A stretch of DNA of 64,000 bases from Candidatus Gastranaerophilales bacterium (GCA_944324225.1 CALUVL010000001.1:62001-126000); one strand, 5' to 3'. Positions 15,670 through 25,715 are shown, counted from the stretch's first letter. Made by a program: numbers and translations. Notes: generated from the sequence alone by a model not told the origin.

Positions 15670-16110
15670 ATGACGGTATTAAAAATAGAAAGACTTCCGC
15701 ATAACAAAAATTTGCCCGAATATAAAACGGAAGGAGCTGCTGGAATGGACTTGTGTGCAGCAATCGCGGAACCTCTTACCTTGAATCCTCTGGAAAGAGT
15801 CCTTATTCCGACAGGAATTAAAATAGAATTGGAACAAGGTTATGAAGCACAAATCCGCCCACGTTCAGGATTAGCAATAAAACACGGGATAACACTTATC
15901 AATTGCGTCGGAACAATTGATGAAGATTACAGGGGGGAAGTGTGCGTGCCGGTTGTTAATGTTTCAAAAGATGCCTATACAATACTTCCGGATGAAAGAA
16001 TTGCACAGATGGTAATTGCTAAAGTTGAAAGAGCTGAAATTGAAGTAACAGTTGAACTTTCTGAAACTGTAAGAGGTGAAGGCGGTTTTGGATCAACAGG
16101 CAGAAATTAG
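15670..16110 (+). CDS. dut: dUTP diphosphatase
   Basis: 146 residues with all five trimeric dUTPase motifs: AGMDLCA (1), [10 protein letters not shown] (2), [10 protein letters not shown] (3), RIAQMVIAK (4) and the C-terminal [12 protein letters not shown] (5). It hydrolyses dUTP to dUMP and pyrophosphate, keeping uracil out of DNA. Shine-Dalgarno GGAGG. The 3' end overlaps a convergent small gene by 4 bp. Confidence 0.98.
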   Translation: MTVLKIERLPHNKNLPEYKTEGAAGMDLCAAIAEPLTLNPLERVLIPTGIKIELEQGYEAQIRPRSGLAIKHGITLINCVGTIDEDYRGEVCVPVVNVSKDAYTILPDERIAQMVIAKVERAEIEVTVELSETVRGEGGFGSTGRN

Positions 16111-16292
16111 TTGTTTTTTATCTTAAATACAGACAAATCTTCAAGTCCTTTGCCAAAGTTTGCCTTAACTACGCTGTCAAAAACGTTGTAATTTTCTTGC
16201 TTTTCTCCTCTGTTTGTCTGATTTTTCCAGTAATTGTCCGGTAGTTCCGGGATGCCCTGGTTGTTTGAATAATCCGAATACAAGTTTGTCAT
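16107..16292 (-). CDS. Small hypothetical protein
   Basis: 61 residues, Asn/Tyr-rich N-terminus ([20 protein letters not shown]) and a basic-hydrophobic C-terminus. A weak AAGGATT precedes the start. Convergent with dut, overlapping its stop by 4 bp. Probably real given its composition, but not recognised. Confidence 0.5.
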   Translation of the reverse strand: MTNLYSDYSNNQGIPELPDNYWKNQTNRGEKQENYNVFDSVVKANFGKGLEDLSVFKIKNN

Positions 16293-16381
16293 TTTTAATC
16301 CTTTTATTTATTTATCTTTTAACGGATGAAAAAAAATAAACTTTATAGTAATTGAAGTTATTTTTTACAAATTTTCATAAA

Positions 16382-18613
16382 CTATTCTCTTTTTATTGTC
16401 AAAAGCATATCATTTGGAATGAAAAAGTTTTTTATTCCGTAATTTCCGTCAACAAGGCAGAATTCCAAAGATTCATTCATCGAAATGTCAATCAAATCAA
16501 AAGGAATACTCATATCAATTACATTTTTATAACCGTATTTGATTTCTTTTACAGGCTGTAAAACCCATAGATTATTCGGAATTGATTTAATTAGACGGAT
16601 TAATTTTACTTTTTCTCTTGTTGTTGTAATCTGAAGTTCATTATGGAATTTTTCTTTTGAAATCGGCAGTATACTTTCTGTTTTGTTGATAAGACGAACA
16701 GGAGAAAGCGATTGTTTTCTGTCTGCATTTCGCATGTAGATATAAATCTGGAAAGTTTTGTCAGTTATCTCTGTATTGTTTTGTATGTAATCGTTAATAT
16801 GAAATCTTAAGTAAAAATTATTTTGGTCATATCCAAAGCAGATTTTGTCAAAGAATTTTGATTCACTAAGCAAAGGTCCGTCAGGAATATCGATGCATCC
16901 GGCGTTTAACCATGAATCGTCGGCAGAAGCGATACCGGAAATAGAGGGTGTGATTTCTCCTTTGGGGTAACGTGAAGGTTTTGCTATTGCTGAAGTCAGC
17001 GGGGTATTGAGGTATGCCGGAGCCTCAAGGTTAAGGAAATAATAGATATTTTTCAAATGTTCTCTGAACAGGTAATCGAAAATATTATCTCTTCCAGAAT
17101 TATTAGGTTCTCCATACCACCAGAACCAATCACTTCCTTCGCAGATGAAAAGTTCTTTCTTTGCTTTGTCTATGTTTTTATCCAGAGGATTTTCTTTTAC
17201 AAATTTTGAAAAATCATCTCTAACCTGTTTAAGGTATGTCCATGCAAGGTTTTTCAAAGGTTCATCTATCCAGAATTTAAAGTTTCTGTTTATCCATGAA
17301 CCTGAATGTATTTTCTTAAGCGGTTTTCTTCCTTTTTCTTTTGCAAGATAGTCGCTTATAAGAACAGTTTCAAGCGATTTGTCTTCTTCAATTAATTTAT
17401 ATAGAGTTTTGAGGAAAACAAAGCCGTTTTGCGGGTAATTTTCCCAGCAGTTTTCACCGTCCATTGCGATAGTCAGAAGGTGATCTTCATCCGGGGACGT
17501 CAGAAGTTTGCTCTGGATTACCTTGATTCTGTCGTACAGATCGTTTGCCGCAAGTTCTGCGTTGTGGTTCGGGTATTCAAAGCTTATGAGGTTTGGGATT
17601 ACGGCATCTCTGAATATGATTTTTAAACCGTTTTTGTACTCGTAAGATTTGAGAAGATGATACGGGTCTTCCAGATACCCTTTGAAATCACGTACAAACT
17701 CAAATCCGATACTGTTTGAGAGAATTCCCTCATCGGAAATTGTCCATTCTATCCCGATATCTTTCAACATATCAAGAGTTTTGGGGCTTACGCAGTGTTC
17801 GGACGGCCAGATACCTTTCGGACGTTTGCCAAAAAGGTTCTCTATCCTGTCAAGTGCCAGTTCTGTCTGAACTTTTGCGTCAAGTTCCATTTTTAATTCA
17901 ACCGGCAGATCATCCGTAAAGCTCTTTTTTATTCCGTTTATGTCCAGAAGTATCGGCAAAATCGGATGGTAATAGGGGCTTGTTGTTATTTCAATTCTGT
18001 TTTTCTTCAAGAATTTTTTGTATGCAGGGATAATTTTTCTTATTATATCCCGTTGTATTTCTATAATTGTACGACGGTCGTCAGTTGTGTAATTTTTGCC
18101 TTTTTTAAATAATTTTCTTAATGCCGGATATTTATTTTTGTAAGAAAAATCAAACCACGCAAGATTAAACAGTGCCAAAAGGTCTGAATATTCCTGATTG
18201 GTGAACATATCGAGCGTAAAGTCAGGTGTCGAAATCCTTTTCTGATAAAGCCTGTTATATTCTTCAAGCGGAAATATCATTGTTTGGTAATTTGCGTCAA
18301 AAAAGTTATTCAGTATAAACTCTTTGTCATCGTCGCTGAGATCTTCAATTTCTTTTACCGTAATTCTGGAGTGCAGGTCGTGAAATCCGTTTTCGCCATA
18401 ATTAATTAACGAATCAAGTAATACCGGCACAAGATTGAAATTCAATTTAATATTTTTAAATTTATCAAGAAGAGTGACCATTTCAAGGTAATCTTTTACG
18501 GCATGAAGCCTTACCCATGGCATCAAAAAATCACCATCAGGTGTTAATTGATATACCGGCTGGTGCATATGCCAGTAAAATGCTATGGACAACTTTTTAT
18601 TTTGGCTCATCAT
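16382..18613 (-). CDS. GH57 family alpha-amylase / glucanotransferase-like enzyme
   Basis: 743 residues. N-terminal IAFYWHMHQPVY is the conserved GH57 start with two His. GIWPSEHCVSP carries the nucleophile Glu (near residue 274) and LLTIAMDGENCWENY the general acid Asp (near residue 395); both are present. After the catalytic (beta/alpha)7 barrel and helical domain, residues about 560-740 form a beta-rich C-terminal domain. Expected to act on alpha-1,4-glucans such as glycogen in the cytoplasm (no signal peptide). The start has two ATGs (18613, 18610) and no clear ribosome site. Confidence 0.9.
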   Translation of the reverse strand: MMSQNKKLSIAFYWHMHQPVYQLTPDGDFLMPWVRLHAVKDYLEMVTLLDKFKNIKLNFNLVPVLLDSLINYGENGFHDLHSRITVKEIEDLSDDDKEFILNNFFDANYQTMIFPLEEYNRLYQKRISTPDFTLDMFTNQEYSDLLALFNLAWFDFSYKNKYPALRKLFKKGKNYTTDDRRTIIEIQRDIIRKIIPAYKKFLKKNRIEITTSPYYHPILPILLDINGIKKSFTDDLPVELKMELDAKVQTELALDRIENLFGKRPKGIWPSEHCVSPKTLDMLKDIGIEWTISDEGILSNSIGFEFVRDFKGYLEDPYHLLKSYEYKNGLKIIFRDAVIPNLISFEYPNHNAELAANDLYDRIKVIQSKLLTSPDEDHLLTIAMDGENCWENYPQNGFVFLKTLYKLIEEDKSLETVLISDYLAKEKGRKPLKKIHSGSWINRNFKFWIDEPLKNLAWTYLKQVRDDFSKFVKENPLDKNIDKAKKELFICEGSDWFWWYGEPNNSGRDNIFDYLFREHLKNIYYFLNLEAPAYLNTPLTSAIAKPSRYPKGEITPSISGIASADDSWLNAGCIDIPDGPLLSESKFFDKICFGYDQNNFYLRFHINDYIQNNTEITDKTFQIYIYMRNADRKQSLSPVRLINKTESILPISKEKFHNELQITTTREKVKLIRLIKSIPNNLWVLQPVKEIKYGYKNVIDMSIPFDLIDISMNESLEFCLVDGNYGIKNFFIPNDMLLTIKRE

Positions 18614-18731
18614 AGGGCTTGCTTAACTCCGACTGTAGTTATTATATCATTGAAATTATTTTTTGAAAACATCATTTATATAATAAAAAGTCGTCAGAAA
18701 GTCCTCCGGCAGAAAAGCCTTCTCTAATTAT

Positions 18732-18770
18732 AAAAAGCACTGCTGATTTTTACGTGAAACAGTGCTTTTT
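18732..18770 (-). terminator. Intrinsic terminator after the ACT/symporter operon
   Basis: AAAAAGCACTG pairs with CAGTGCTTTTT around a 17-nt loop. T-rich on both sides. Confidence 0.75.
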
Positions 18771-18795
18771 CAAAAGAAAGGTGTGGTATAAAGTT

Positions 18796-19074
18796 TTAAA
18801 TATTATGCATATTATCGAAAATTTCTTTTCTCTGAACCCAGACTTCCATTCCGAGTTCTTTGCCTGTATTAACGAGAGAGTCCTTAATTTCTTTGAATGA
18901 ATATTTTGATTTTTCTATATTGCCGAGCATAAACATTACAAAATGTCCCTGCATAAGTGTTTGTTTGATATCTTCAATATTTACTTCATATTGTGCCATA
19001 ACAGAAGTTACTTTGGCTACAATACCAACTTTGTCCACTCCGGAAACGGTTACAATTATCTGGCTGTCTGACAT
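18796..19074 (-). CDS. ACT-domain protein, UPF0237 type
   Basis: 92 residues, one ACT domain: IIVTVSGVDKVGIVAKVTSVMA, then NIEDIKQTLMQGHFVMFML. This matches the UPF0237 family of small stand-alone ACT proteins, which bind amino acids and are often regulatory. It overlaps the end of the symporter gene by 19 bp, with GAGGAGGG inside that gene as ribosome site, so it is translationally coupled to it. A link to amino-acid sensing for the transporter is inferred. Confidence 0.9.
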   Translation of the reverse strand: MSDSQIIVTVSGVDKVGIVAKVTSVMAQYEVNIEDIKQTLMQGHFVMFMLGNIEKSKYSFKEIKDSLVNTGKELGMEVWVQRKEIFDNMHNI

Positions 19075-20627
19075 TTGCCCTCCTCTTCTTCAGTTGTAAC
19101 GGCAGCAGGAGCCGGTGTCAGCCAGTCACGATTAACAAGTTTGCCAAGCTGATGTTTGATGCAGTATTCTTTCAAATCTTTCTTAACTTCCGGTGCCAGA
19201 ATGTACATTGCAATAATATTTGGTACTGACATTGCAATCATCATTGCATCTGTAATGTTGATAACGGATGTTACATTCAATACTGAACCTATTACAATGA
19301 ATGCGCAATAAATGAATTGGAATGTCAGAGTTCTTTTCTTACCTTCACCGAAAAGGAAGTTCCATGATTTCTGCCCGTAATATGCCCAGCTGATGATTGT
19401 TGATAGTGCATACAAAAGAACAATTCCGGCAAGCAAAGTCGGGAAGAATGGCATAACTGAAGAAATGGCTTCTGAAGTCATCTCAATTCCTGATGTTTCG
19501 CCGGCGTGAGTCTGGTAAACACCTGTAATTACGATTGCAAAAGCTGTAAGTGTGCACATGAAACCTGTTAAGAACGGATCCAGAAGTGCGACAAAACCTT
19601 GTGATAAAGGCTCATCAGTTTTAACTGTTGCATAAACAATCGGAGCAGAACCTGTTCCTGCTTCATTTGATTGTACAGATCTTCTCAATCCCATAATCAT
19701 TGCTACAAACATTGCGCCGTAAATAGGTTCAGGTTTGAATGCTTCTTTTACAATAACCCATGCCGCATGCGGAATCAGTTTGAAGTTACATACAATAACA
19801 ACCATTGCCGCAAACAAATAGATAAATATTTTCAGCGGAACGATTTTTTCTGTAACTTTAACAATATTTTTGATACCGCCTATTACAATTAACCCTACAA
19901 CAACAGCCATGCCTAGACCGATTACCCAGTGGAAGTGATTTAATGGCCCGTTAGCGCCTCCGCATACATTCACAAACTGGTTAGCGGCCTGATTTATCTG
20001 AATCATATTACCGCCCGTGATACCACCGCAGATACAAAGTATTGCAAAAAGTACCGAAAGCGGCTGTCCGAGCCATCTTAATTTTTTTCTTGTCAAACCG
20101 TGCGCCATATAGTGCATCGGGCCGCCTGATATTGACCCGTCAAGGTTGAATCTTCTGTATTTAACAGCCAGAGCGGCTTCAACAAATTTCAATGACATAC
20201 CGAGAATAGACCCGACAATAATCCAGAAAGCAGCACCCGGGCCTCCCATGGAAATTGCGATTGCAACACCTGCAATGCTTCCAAGCCCTATTGTTCCTGA
20301 CAGTGCTGTCATAAGAGCCTGAAATGATGAAACTTCTCCAGAGCCGTCACCTGATTTTTTAGGTTTGATAAGTAAATCTATTGCATGTTTAAATCCCCAG
20401 ACAGCTATGCCTCTTAAATAAAATGTGAAAAATACTCCCGCAAGTAATATCCAGAAAATAATTATCGGAACATCGGCTCCGAAAATATGAATCGGATGAA
20501 AAATAAAATCCGCAATTGCATCAGAAACAGGCGCAATATTTTTGTCCATAAAAGCATCAATACTAAAAGCTTTTGCCTGTTGAATGTTTAATAAAAGTGT
20601 CAAAAGTACAATTAAAAATTTGTTCAT
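19056..20627 (-). CDS. Sodium:alanine/glycine symporter family protein
   Basis: 523 residues from the ATG at 20627, which has AAAGGAATT upstream; a longer frame to 20696 is leader sequence. After a signal-like N-terminus there are about ten membrane helices and the AGCS family motifs GDGSGEVSSFQALMTALSGTIGLGSIAGVA and SNEAGTGSAPIVYA, each seen here in shorter form (SALSGTIGLGSIAGVAIAIS region, QSNEAGTGSAPIVY). It imports alanine or glycine with Na+. The 3' end couples to an ACT protein. The mRNA leader 20644-20699 may be structured. Confidence 0.92.
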   Translation of the reverse strand: MNKFLIVLLTLLLNIQQAKAFSIDAFMDKNIAPVSDAIADFIFHPIHIFGADVPIIIFWILLAGVFFTFYLRGIAVWGFKHAIDLLIKPKKSGDGSGEVSSFQALMTALSGTIGLGSIAGVAIAISMGGPGAAFWIIVGSILGMSLKFVEAALAVKYRRFNLDGSISGGPMHYMAHGLTRKKLRWLGQPLSVLFAILCICGGITGGNMIQINQAANQFVNVCGGANGPLNHFHWVIGLGMAVVVGLIVIGGIKNIVKVTEKIVPLKIFIYLFAAMVVIVCNFKLIPHAAWVIVKEAFKPEPIYGAMFVAMIMGLRRSVQSNEAGTGSAPIVYATVKTDEPLSQGFVALLDPFLTGFMCTLTAFAIVITGVYQTHAGETSGIEMTSEAISSVMPFFPTLLAGIVLLYALSTIISWAYYGQKSWNFLFGEGKKRTLTFQFIYCAFIVIGSVLNVTSVINITDAMMIAMSVPNIIAMYILAPEVKKDLKEYCIKHQLGKLVNRDWLTPAPAAVTTEEEEGKCQTAR

Positions 20628-20643
20628 TAAATTAATTCCTTTC

Positions 20644-20699
20644 GGGTTATTCCTCGCAGGTATTTCGGCTATGTGTCCACAAGGGCAAATCACCAACCC
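20644..20699 (-). promoter_or_regulatory. Possibly structured 5' leader of the symporter mRNA
   Basis: On the minus strand GGGTT (from 20699) can pair with AACCC (ending 20644), closing a junction that holds short stems such as TGTGGACACA and CCTGCGAGG, just before the AAAGGAATT ribosome site. I do not recognise a known riboswitch class; this is only a structural suspicion. Confidence 0.3.
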
Positions 20700-20839
20700 A
20701 GATTTATACTACCAAAAACATGCTTAAAACTTGTCAAATCTTTACAAAATCTTAAAAATTGTTGCAATAACTTTCTGGTAAAATGCTTTGTAAACTATTG
20801 CCAGGCAAAGGTTTAAACGATATTCATTTTTGTTTACAT

Positions 20840-21814
20840 TTAAAGAATTTCTTTATACTTTTGTTTAAGATTACAAATTAAATTGTAAGAATTTTCTATC
20901 CCGTTTCTGAGTTCAGAATCCGTTCGGGCAAGTTCAGCGATTTCTTCAATAACAGAGATAGTTTCGGGGGTTGAATTTCTGTAGATAAACATATTCAAAC
21001 CTGCTTTTATGCCCTTAATGCAGGCTTCGGTGCTTCCGTATGCCGAAACACCTTTCATAATCATATCATCCGAGATTATTATTCCTTTGTATTTGAGATT
21101 GTTCCTTAAATAAGAAAGAACGTTTCGGCTTAAAGATGCCGGAAGGGGTTCTTTGTCAAAGCAGGTGCAGTGAAGATGCGCTGCCATAATCATTTCAATC
21201 CCGTTTTCTATTGCGGATTTGAACGGTTTAATATGAATTTTTTCCATTGTTTCAAGCGGCAAATCTATGACAGGGAGGCTAAGATGGCTGTCTTTGTCAG
21301 CATCGCCATGTCCCGGAAAATGTTTTACGCACGGCAGGATTCCGTTTGCCTGATATTCTTTAATCACAATAGTTTGCGCTCTTATAACCTCGTCCGGATT
21401 GTCAGAAAAAGAGCGTTCTCCGATAATCGGATTGTTCGGATTGGTATTCACATCAATGCACGGTGCAAAGTTAAGGTTTATCCCGAAACTTTTGAGTTCA
21501 AGTGCGATTTCTCTTGTCTGATTGCGCAAAAATTCACTGCCATTTTCAAAGGCAAATCTTGCAGAAAGATATTTTTTGCCGTTATGGATGTTTTCAGTTC
21601 TCTCAACCCGTCCGCCTTCTTGATCTATGGAAAGAAACAGGGGGGCTGAAGCTCCGGTTTTTATTTTGCCAACAAGATTTTTGAATTGCTCTTTTGATTG
21701 AATATCGTGCGTAAAAAATATCAAACCGCCAAGAGGATGCGAAAGTGCTTTTTCGTATCCTCCTCCGTCGGTTCCTATGATAAACATTGAGTAAACTTTA
21801 TCTTTTATGTCCAT
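20840..21814 (-). CDS. nagZ: Beta-N-acetylhexosaminidase, GH3 (NagZ-like)
   Basis: 324 residues from ATG 21814 (4 nt after the previous stop); an upstream ATG at 21853 would add 13 residues. LFLSIDQEGGRVERT and the loop KHFPGHGDADKDSHLSLPV (catalytic His and Asp) are diagnostic of NagZ; IIISDDMIMKG holds the nucleophile Asp. It removes GlcNAc from 1,6-anhydro-muropeptides in peptidoglycan recycling. No signal peptide, so cytoplasmic. Last gene of an operon with two hypothetical genes. Confidence 0.93.
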   Translation of the reverse strand: MDIKDKVYSMFIIGTDGGGYEKALSHPLGGLIFFTHDIQSKEQFKNLVGKIKTGASAPLFLSIDQEGGRVERTENIHNGKKYLSARFAFENGSEFLRNQTREIALELKSFGINLNFAPCIDVNTNPNNPIIGERSFSDNPDEVIRAQTIVIKEYQANGILPCVKHFPGHGDADKDSHLSLPVIDLPLETMEKIHIKPFKSAIENGIEMIMAAHLHCTCFDKEPLPASLSRNVLSYLRNNLKYKGIIISDDMIMKGVSAYGSTEACIKGIKAGLNMFIYRNSTPETISVIEEIAELARTDSELRNGIENSYNLICNLKQKYKEIL

Positions 21815-21818
21815 AAAA

Positions 21819-22430
21819 TTATACGTTAGCTGTCTTTGCAAAAAGTTTGTCATTCAGCGGGTAAAGTTCTTTGAAGTTGCCCGTTTCAACAACGTCTGCG
21901 ATTGTGTTCAGAATAGAATCTTTTTCAGCTTGTGAAAGTTTTGCCATTTCTTTGTTAAGCTGAATATCAGATGTGTTTTGAACCGATGTGAAACCTTTAT
22001 TAAGTTTTAAAAATTCCATATATTCATCAAGGACTTTCATCATAAAGCCGTCGATTTTGTAATCCTGTCCGAGATAGTATTTTACATCTTTTTGGAATTG
22101 TTCAATATATTTTTTTACAAAATCCGCTTCTCCGATAGTTTCGTTTTCGTCGTATTCAATGCCGTAGCAAAGGTTGTTTAATACAGGTTTGTCAAGATCT
22201 TTGATGCAGGCAGCCCATAGCATACAGCCAAGATAAAAGCCAGTGTAAGTTTCTATAAGATGAACGATTTTATTATACTGCATCTTAAACTGCATTTTTT
22301 TCTGGCTGAAATTTTTAAACCTGTAAAGGTTTTGATAAATATATTCAATGCTCGGCACAAAAGCATTCAGATGTCCGATAAATCCCGGATCAAATTGTGC
22401 GCCGTCTGTAAAATCAAATTTTTCTGTCAT
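21819..22430 (-). CDS. Hypothetical cytoplasmic protein
   Basis: 203 residues, starting MTEKFDFTDG with GGAGAGGAG directly upstream (a longer start at 22445 is less likely). Predicted mostly helical, with no signal peptide or motif that I recognise. It lies between a secreted hydrolase-like gene (27 nt away) and nagZ (4 nt away), so it belongs to that operon, but this does not define its function. Confidence 0.7.
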   Translation of the reverse strand: MTEKFDFTDGAQFDPGFIGHLNAFVPSIEYIYQNLYRFKNFSQKKMQFKMQYNKIVHLIETYTGFYLGCMLWAACIKDLDKPVLNNLCYGIEYDENETIGEADFVKKYIEQFQKDVKYYLGQDYKIDGFMMKVLDEYMEFLKLNKGFTSVQNTSDIQLNKEMAKLSQAEKDSILNTIADVVETGNFKELYPLNDKLFAKTANV

Positions 22431-22457
22431 TTTTCTCCTCTCCATATCTTAAATTTG

Positions 22458-23627
22458 TTATAAATTTTGCTCTTTTTGTTGTAAATTTTTTCTGTATATC
22501 GGATCATACTGGTATCTGTATCCTTTTATTACACTTTCTACAACTGCTTTAGAAAATTGTTTTCTTGCTGACCAGTAAGAAGTATGAGCCATAAAAAACG
22601 GTCTCCAGCTCCATACACCGCTGTTGTCAAATACAAACCCTTTCGGATCCGCAAAATTTAAGCCTGTAATTTTTTCCATTTCTTCGTAAGTGAGGTTTTG
22701 CGAAGACGGAAACGCAAGCGGATCTTCTCTGAAATTTACGGAAAGGAGGAAAAGTCCATTTTCCATAATATATTTGAGTACATATTTGTTGAAGTAAGTT
22801 TGTTCATAATCCGAATCCGCCAGATCTGAATAAAAAAGTACGAGCGGGTTTGCAAAATTTACCGCTCCATGAACTGCTCCGGGCGGAGAACAAACGTTTT
22901 CAGTGGAAGAATCAATATTAAGATAGTGTTCTTTTAGAGAATTTTCATCGTGATTAAAGATAAATTTGCCGTCTGCTGTAATTGTTCCTATACCTGCATC
23001 CGACAGTGCTGTAATACAGGTATTTTTTCTTGGATTTTCTTTGATAAAATTTTTAAAATCTTCAGAAACATTCAAATAGTTAAAAAGGCCTTGCAGGTCT
23101 ATATAAGGAAGGGTATTAACAAGGTATTCATATGTAATGAAACTTCCTGCAGAATATCCGTAAAGGATTACTGTCCGGCCTTTTGCATATTCTTGTTTTA
23201 CCGTTTCGTTGAGGTCTTTAACTATCGGCAGCATATGGTGGGATTTTTGAACCCATATGGCGTCATGAAGGCATTCTGTCAGGAGCTTTCTGACCTGAAA
23301 TGCTACGGTCGGGCTGAAATCTTTTGATAAATCAAGTCGTTCTGTTACAAAATCCAAATCGTTTTTGCTCTTGTCGCCCCAGAAAAATATTACGGGCTCT
23401 TCAACGATATTCATTTCTCTTTGGAGCATAAGCTGTTTGACCTGTTCATCAGATTCAAACTGATTTTTTATCGCAGGATGAAGTTTCCTTACCCCTTTTT
23501 CAAACCAGTTTTTCATTTTTTCATTGTTGTTGTTTGAACCGTTAATATAAATGAAACTAATGTCAGATGCATAACTTATGCTCTGAAGTGTAGCAAATAT
23601 TAAAATCCCCGTCAAAATCTTTTTCAT
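22458..23627 (-). CDS. Secreted alpha/beta-hydrolase-like protein
   Basis: 389 residues. Signal peptide 1-20 (ending SISYAS). TVILYGYSAGSFITYEYL has the nucleophile elbow G-Y-S-A-G (Ser near 160), and FMAHTSYW near the C-terminus could supply the His. Substrate unknown; the enzyme would act in the periplasm or outside. No Shine-Dalgarno; a TAGTAT box lies 7 nt before the ATG, so the mRNA may be leaderless. First gene of the operon leading to nagZ. Confidence 0.65.
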   Translation of the reverse strand: MKKILTGILIFATLQSISYASDISFIYINGSNNNNEKMKNWFEKGVRKLHPAIKNQFESDEQVKQLMLQREMNIVEEPVIFFWGDKSKNDLDFVTERLDLSKDFSPTVAFQVRKLLTECLHDAIWVQKSHHMLPIVKDLNETVKQEYAKGRTVILYGYSAGSFITYEYLVNTLPYIDLQGLFNYLNVSEDFKNFIKENPRKNTCITALSDAGIGTITADGKFIFNHDENSLKEHYLNIDSSTENVCSPPGAVHGAVNFANPLVLFYSDLADSDYEQTYFNKYVLKYIMENGLFLLSVNFREDPLAFPSSQNLTYEEMEKITGLNFADPKGFVFDNSGVWSWRPFFMAHTSYWSARKQFSKAVVESVIKGYRYQYDPIYRKNLQQKEQNL

Positions 23628-23741
23628 AACATAAATACTAGCACAAATAACCTTTCAGACAAATTATGAACAGTTGTAAAGTTTTTGCGGAGTACTGTCA
23701 AAAATTAATATTTTGATGTTTAATGATTAAAAAAGAAAAAT

Positions 23742-25715
23742 ATGAAAATATTACCTGTAATAAACTATAATATTCATTTACTTCCCGTACAAAAACAACA
23801 ACAGTTTCGCCGAGAGAGTACTTTAAGTACTTCTTTTTTATCTGCCGGTACATTTTATACTTGTCCGGTGAATTTTGCAGGTGCCTCTAATAATCTGCAG
23901 GTACAGCTTTTGAATTTGGATGGAGTGCATTGTCCGTGCTGCGGGGAGGCAATGATCAGTACTTCAAAGACAGGTGAAATTTTGAAAAAGGCATCCCGTG
24001 CAAAATCTTTGACTGATTATGCCGGTATATTGGTTCAAAACAAAGAATATTTTCACAAAAAATATCATCCTTTGATAAATTCAATAAACGGATTGGCTAA
24101 AAAAGCTCCGGAAAAAACAATTCCTGAAGCTTTGCAAATTGTCAGGAACGGAAGCTTTAAGATTGTGATTGGAGCTATGCACAAGCAGGGGCACTATCTT
24201 AATGAACTGCTTGAAACCGAAAAATTATCCGCATCAGACCAAATAAAGATAAAATCTTTTGCAGATTATTTGAATAACATAACTTTAATCCCGAAGAAAA
24301 AAGAATATGATGAAAAATTTCATGAAACATTTGACAATTTGGACTCTGCCGACAAAAAAAAGTTCGCATATTTGGTAAATAACTCAATAATGTCAGCTTA
24401 CAATTGTCGCGGGGTTCTCTTTTACGATAAAGAACAACTGAACGGGCTTTCTCCGCAGACTTTTATTGTTAAACGAATGCTTGATTTTTCACAGAATACT
24501 TTGAAAAAAATATTTATAAACAGACCTGACAATAATGGAGGTAATAATATACTTATATGCGGTGAGTGTGCTCCAAGATATAAAACTTTTAATTTCATAA
24601 GAAACGCTCCATATGCTAAAGAAAGACTTGAACAATATGCACAGGATATTTCTAATGCAATAAACGAAAATAAACTTTCCGGAAATAACGGGTATATTTA
24701 TGATTTTATCAAAGCAGCTAATGTTCCGGGCAAAAATCTTTTGAAAATGAGCAATGTAAGCGGAATTACGCAGAGTAAAATTTTTTATGAAAGAAAACGC
24801 AATTATATATTCGAACAATACGAAGGAATTCCCTGTGCAAGCTGCGGAATCGAGACAATTACTCATGATCAGAAAGTGAAACTTTTTAATGAAATAAAAA
24901 AATGTGAAAATGTTTATGAACTTAAAAATTTAGTAAAAATAAATGAAAATCATATTCCGTCTGATTTTAGGAAACTGGTTAAAAGGTTTAATGCTATTAT
25001 TGACAAAAACCCTGATATTAGCGAGTCTGAGGTAATGGAATATTTACAAAAAGCAGGAAAAGAAGATCTTTCAAAGCATATGCTCAAAGTCTGTGAAAAG
25101 ATTAAAACGTTTGTTGATAATAATAATTTTAATTTTGTAGAAAAAGAAATAATAAACGATTTTATTTTCTGGGTTAAGCAGGAATGCGTTGATATGCCTT
25201 ATGGGCAGGAATTTCATTACTCCAACTATAATAAAATGATAGAAGATACTCTCGGTACTTTACACAATTCAAACAGAGCAAAGCTTATAGATATGGCAAA
25301 AACAAGGTTAAAAGAGGTTTATATGGAAGATTATATACTTCATCCGCCTGCTGAACTGGCAAAGCAGACCGGAGGAATACTAAAATCTATGATGCAAAAT
25401 GTTTTTAAATTGACAGTAATAACTGTTGATCATACGGAAGCTCTGGCTGCCGGCGGAGCAGATGAATATTTTAATAAAACCGGATATTGCAAATTTTGTA
25501 ATATACAGAAGGGCAAGAAACCGTTAGAAGTTTGGGCGGCTCAACATCCGGAGATAAACAAAAATCTTCCGAAGCATTTAAAATTTATAAGCGAGATTAT
25601 AAAACGGGAACATATGAAAGAAATGTATGATTATCCTGAAAAAGCGGCAAGACAGGCTATCCGTCTTGCCAGAGGAAAAATTCATATTCCGACTGATTAC
25701 GATACTAGAGATTAA
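23742..25715 (+). CDS. Large protein with duplicated Cys-pair module and an HNH-like C-terminal site
   Basis: 657 residues. Two halves each open with a Cys pair (HCPCCGEAM near 63-71; PCASCGIET near 367-375), carry a long helical insert, and close with a second pair (ICGECAPRYK near 270; YCKFCNIQKGKK near 585). In the second half VDHTEALAAGGADEYFNKTG precedes the closing pair, giving the D-H ... N ... C-x-x-C-N-x-x-K-G pattern of HNH nucleases. The first half lacks the DH. A secretion signal is not evident. Whether it cuts DNA is unknown. Its 3' end overlaps the aquaporin gene by 11 bp. Confidence 0.6.
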   Translation: MKILPVINYNIHLLPVQKQQQFRRESTLSTSFLSAGTFYTCPVNFAGASNNLQVQLLNLDGVHCPCCGEAMISTSKTGEILKKASRAKSLTDYAGILVQNKEYFHKKYHPLINSINGLAKKAPEKTIPEALQIVRNGSFKIVIGAMHKQGHYLNELLETEKLSASDQIKIKSFADYLNNITLIPKKKEYDEKFHETFDNLDSADKKKFAYLVNNSIMSAYNCRGVLFYDKEQLNGLSPQTFIVKRMLDFSQNTLKKIFINRPDNNGGNNILICGECAPRYKTFNFIRNAPYAKERLEQYAQDISNAINENKLSGNNGYIYDFIKAANVPGKNLLKMSNVSGITQSKIFYERKRNYIFEQYEGIPCASCGIETITHDQKVKLFNEIKKCENVYELKNLVKINENHIPSDFRKLVKRFNAIIDKNPDISESEVMEYLQKAGKEDLSKHMLKVCEKIKTFVDNNNFNFVEKEIINDFIFWVKQECVDMPYGQEFHYSNYNKMIEDTLGTLHNSNRAKLIDMAKTRLKEVYMEDYILHPPAELAKQTGGILKSMMQNVFKLTVITVDHTEALAAGGADEYFNKTGYCKFCNIQKGKKPLEVWAAQHPEINKNLPKHLKFISEIIKREHMKEMYDYPEKAARQAIRLARGKIHIPTDYDTRD

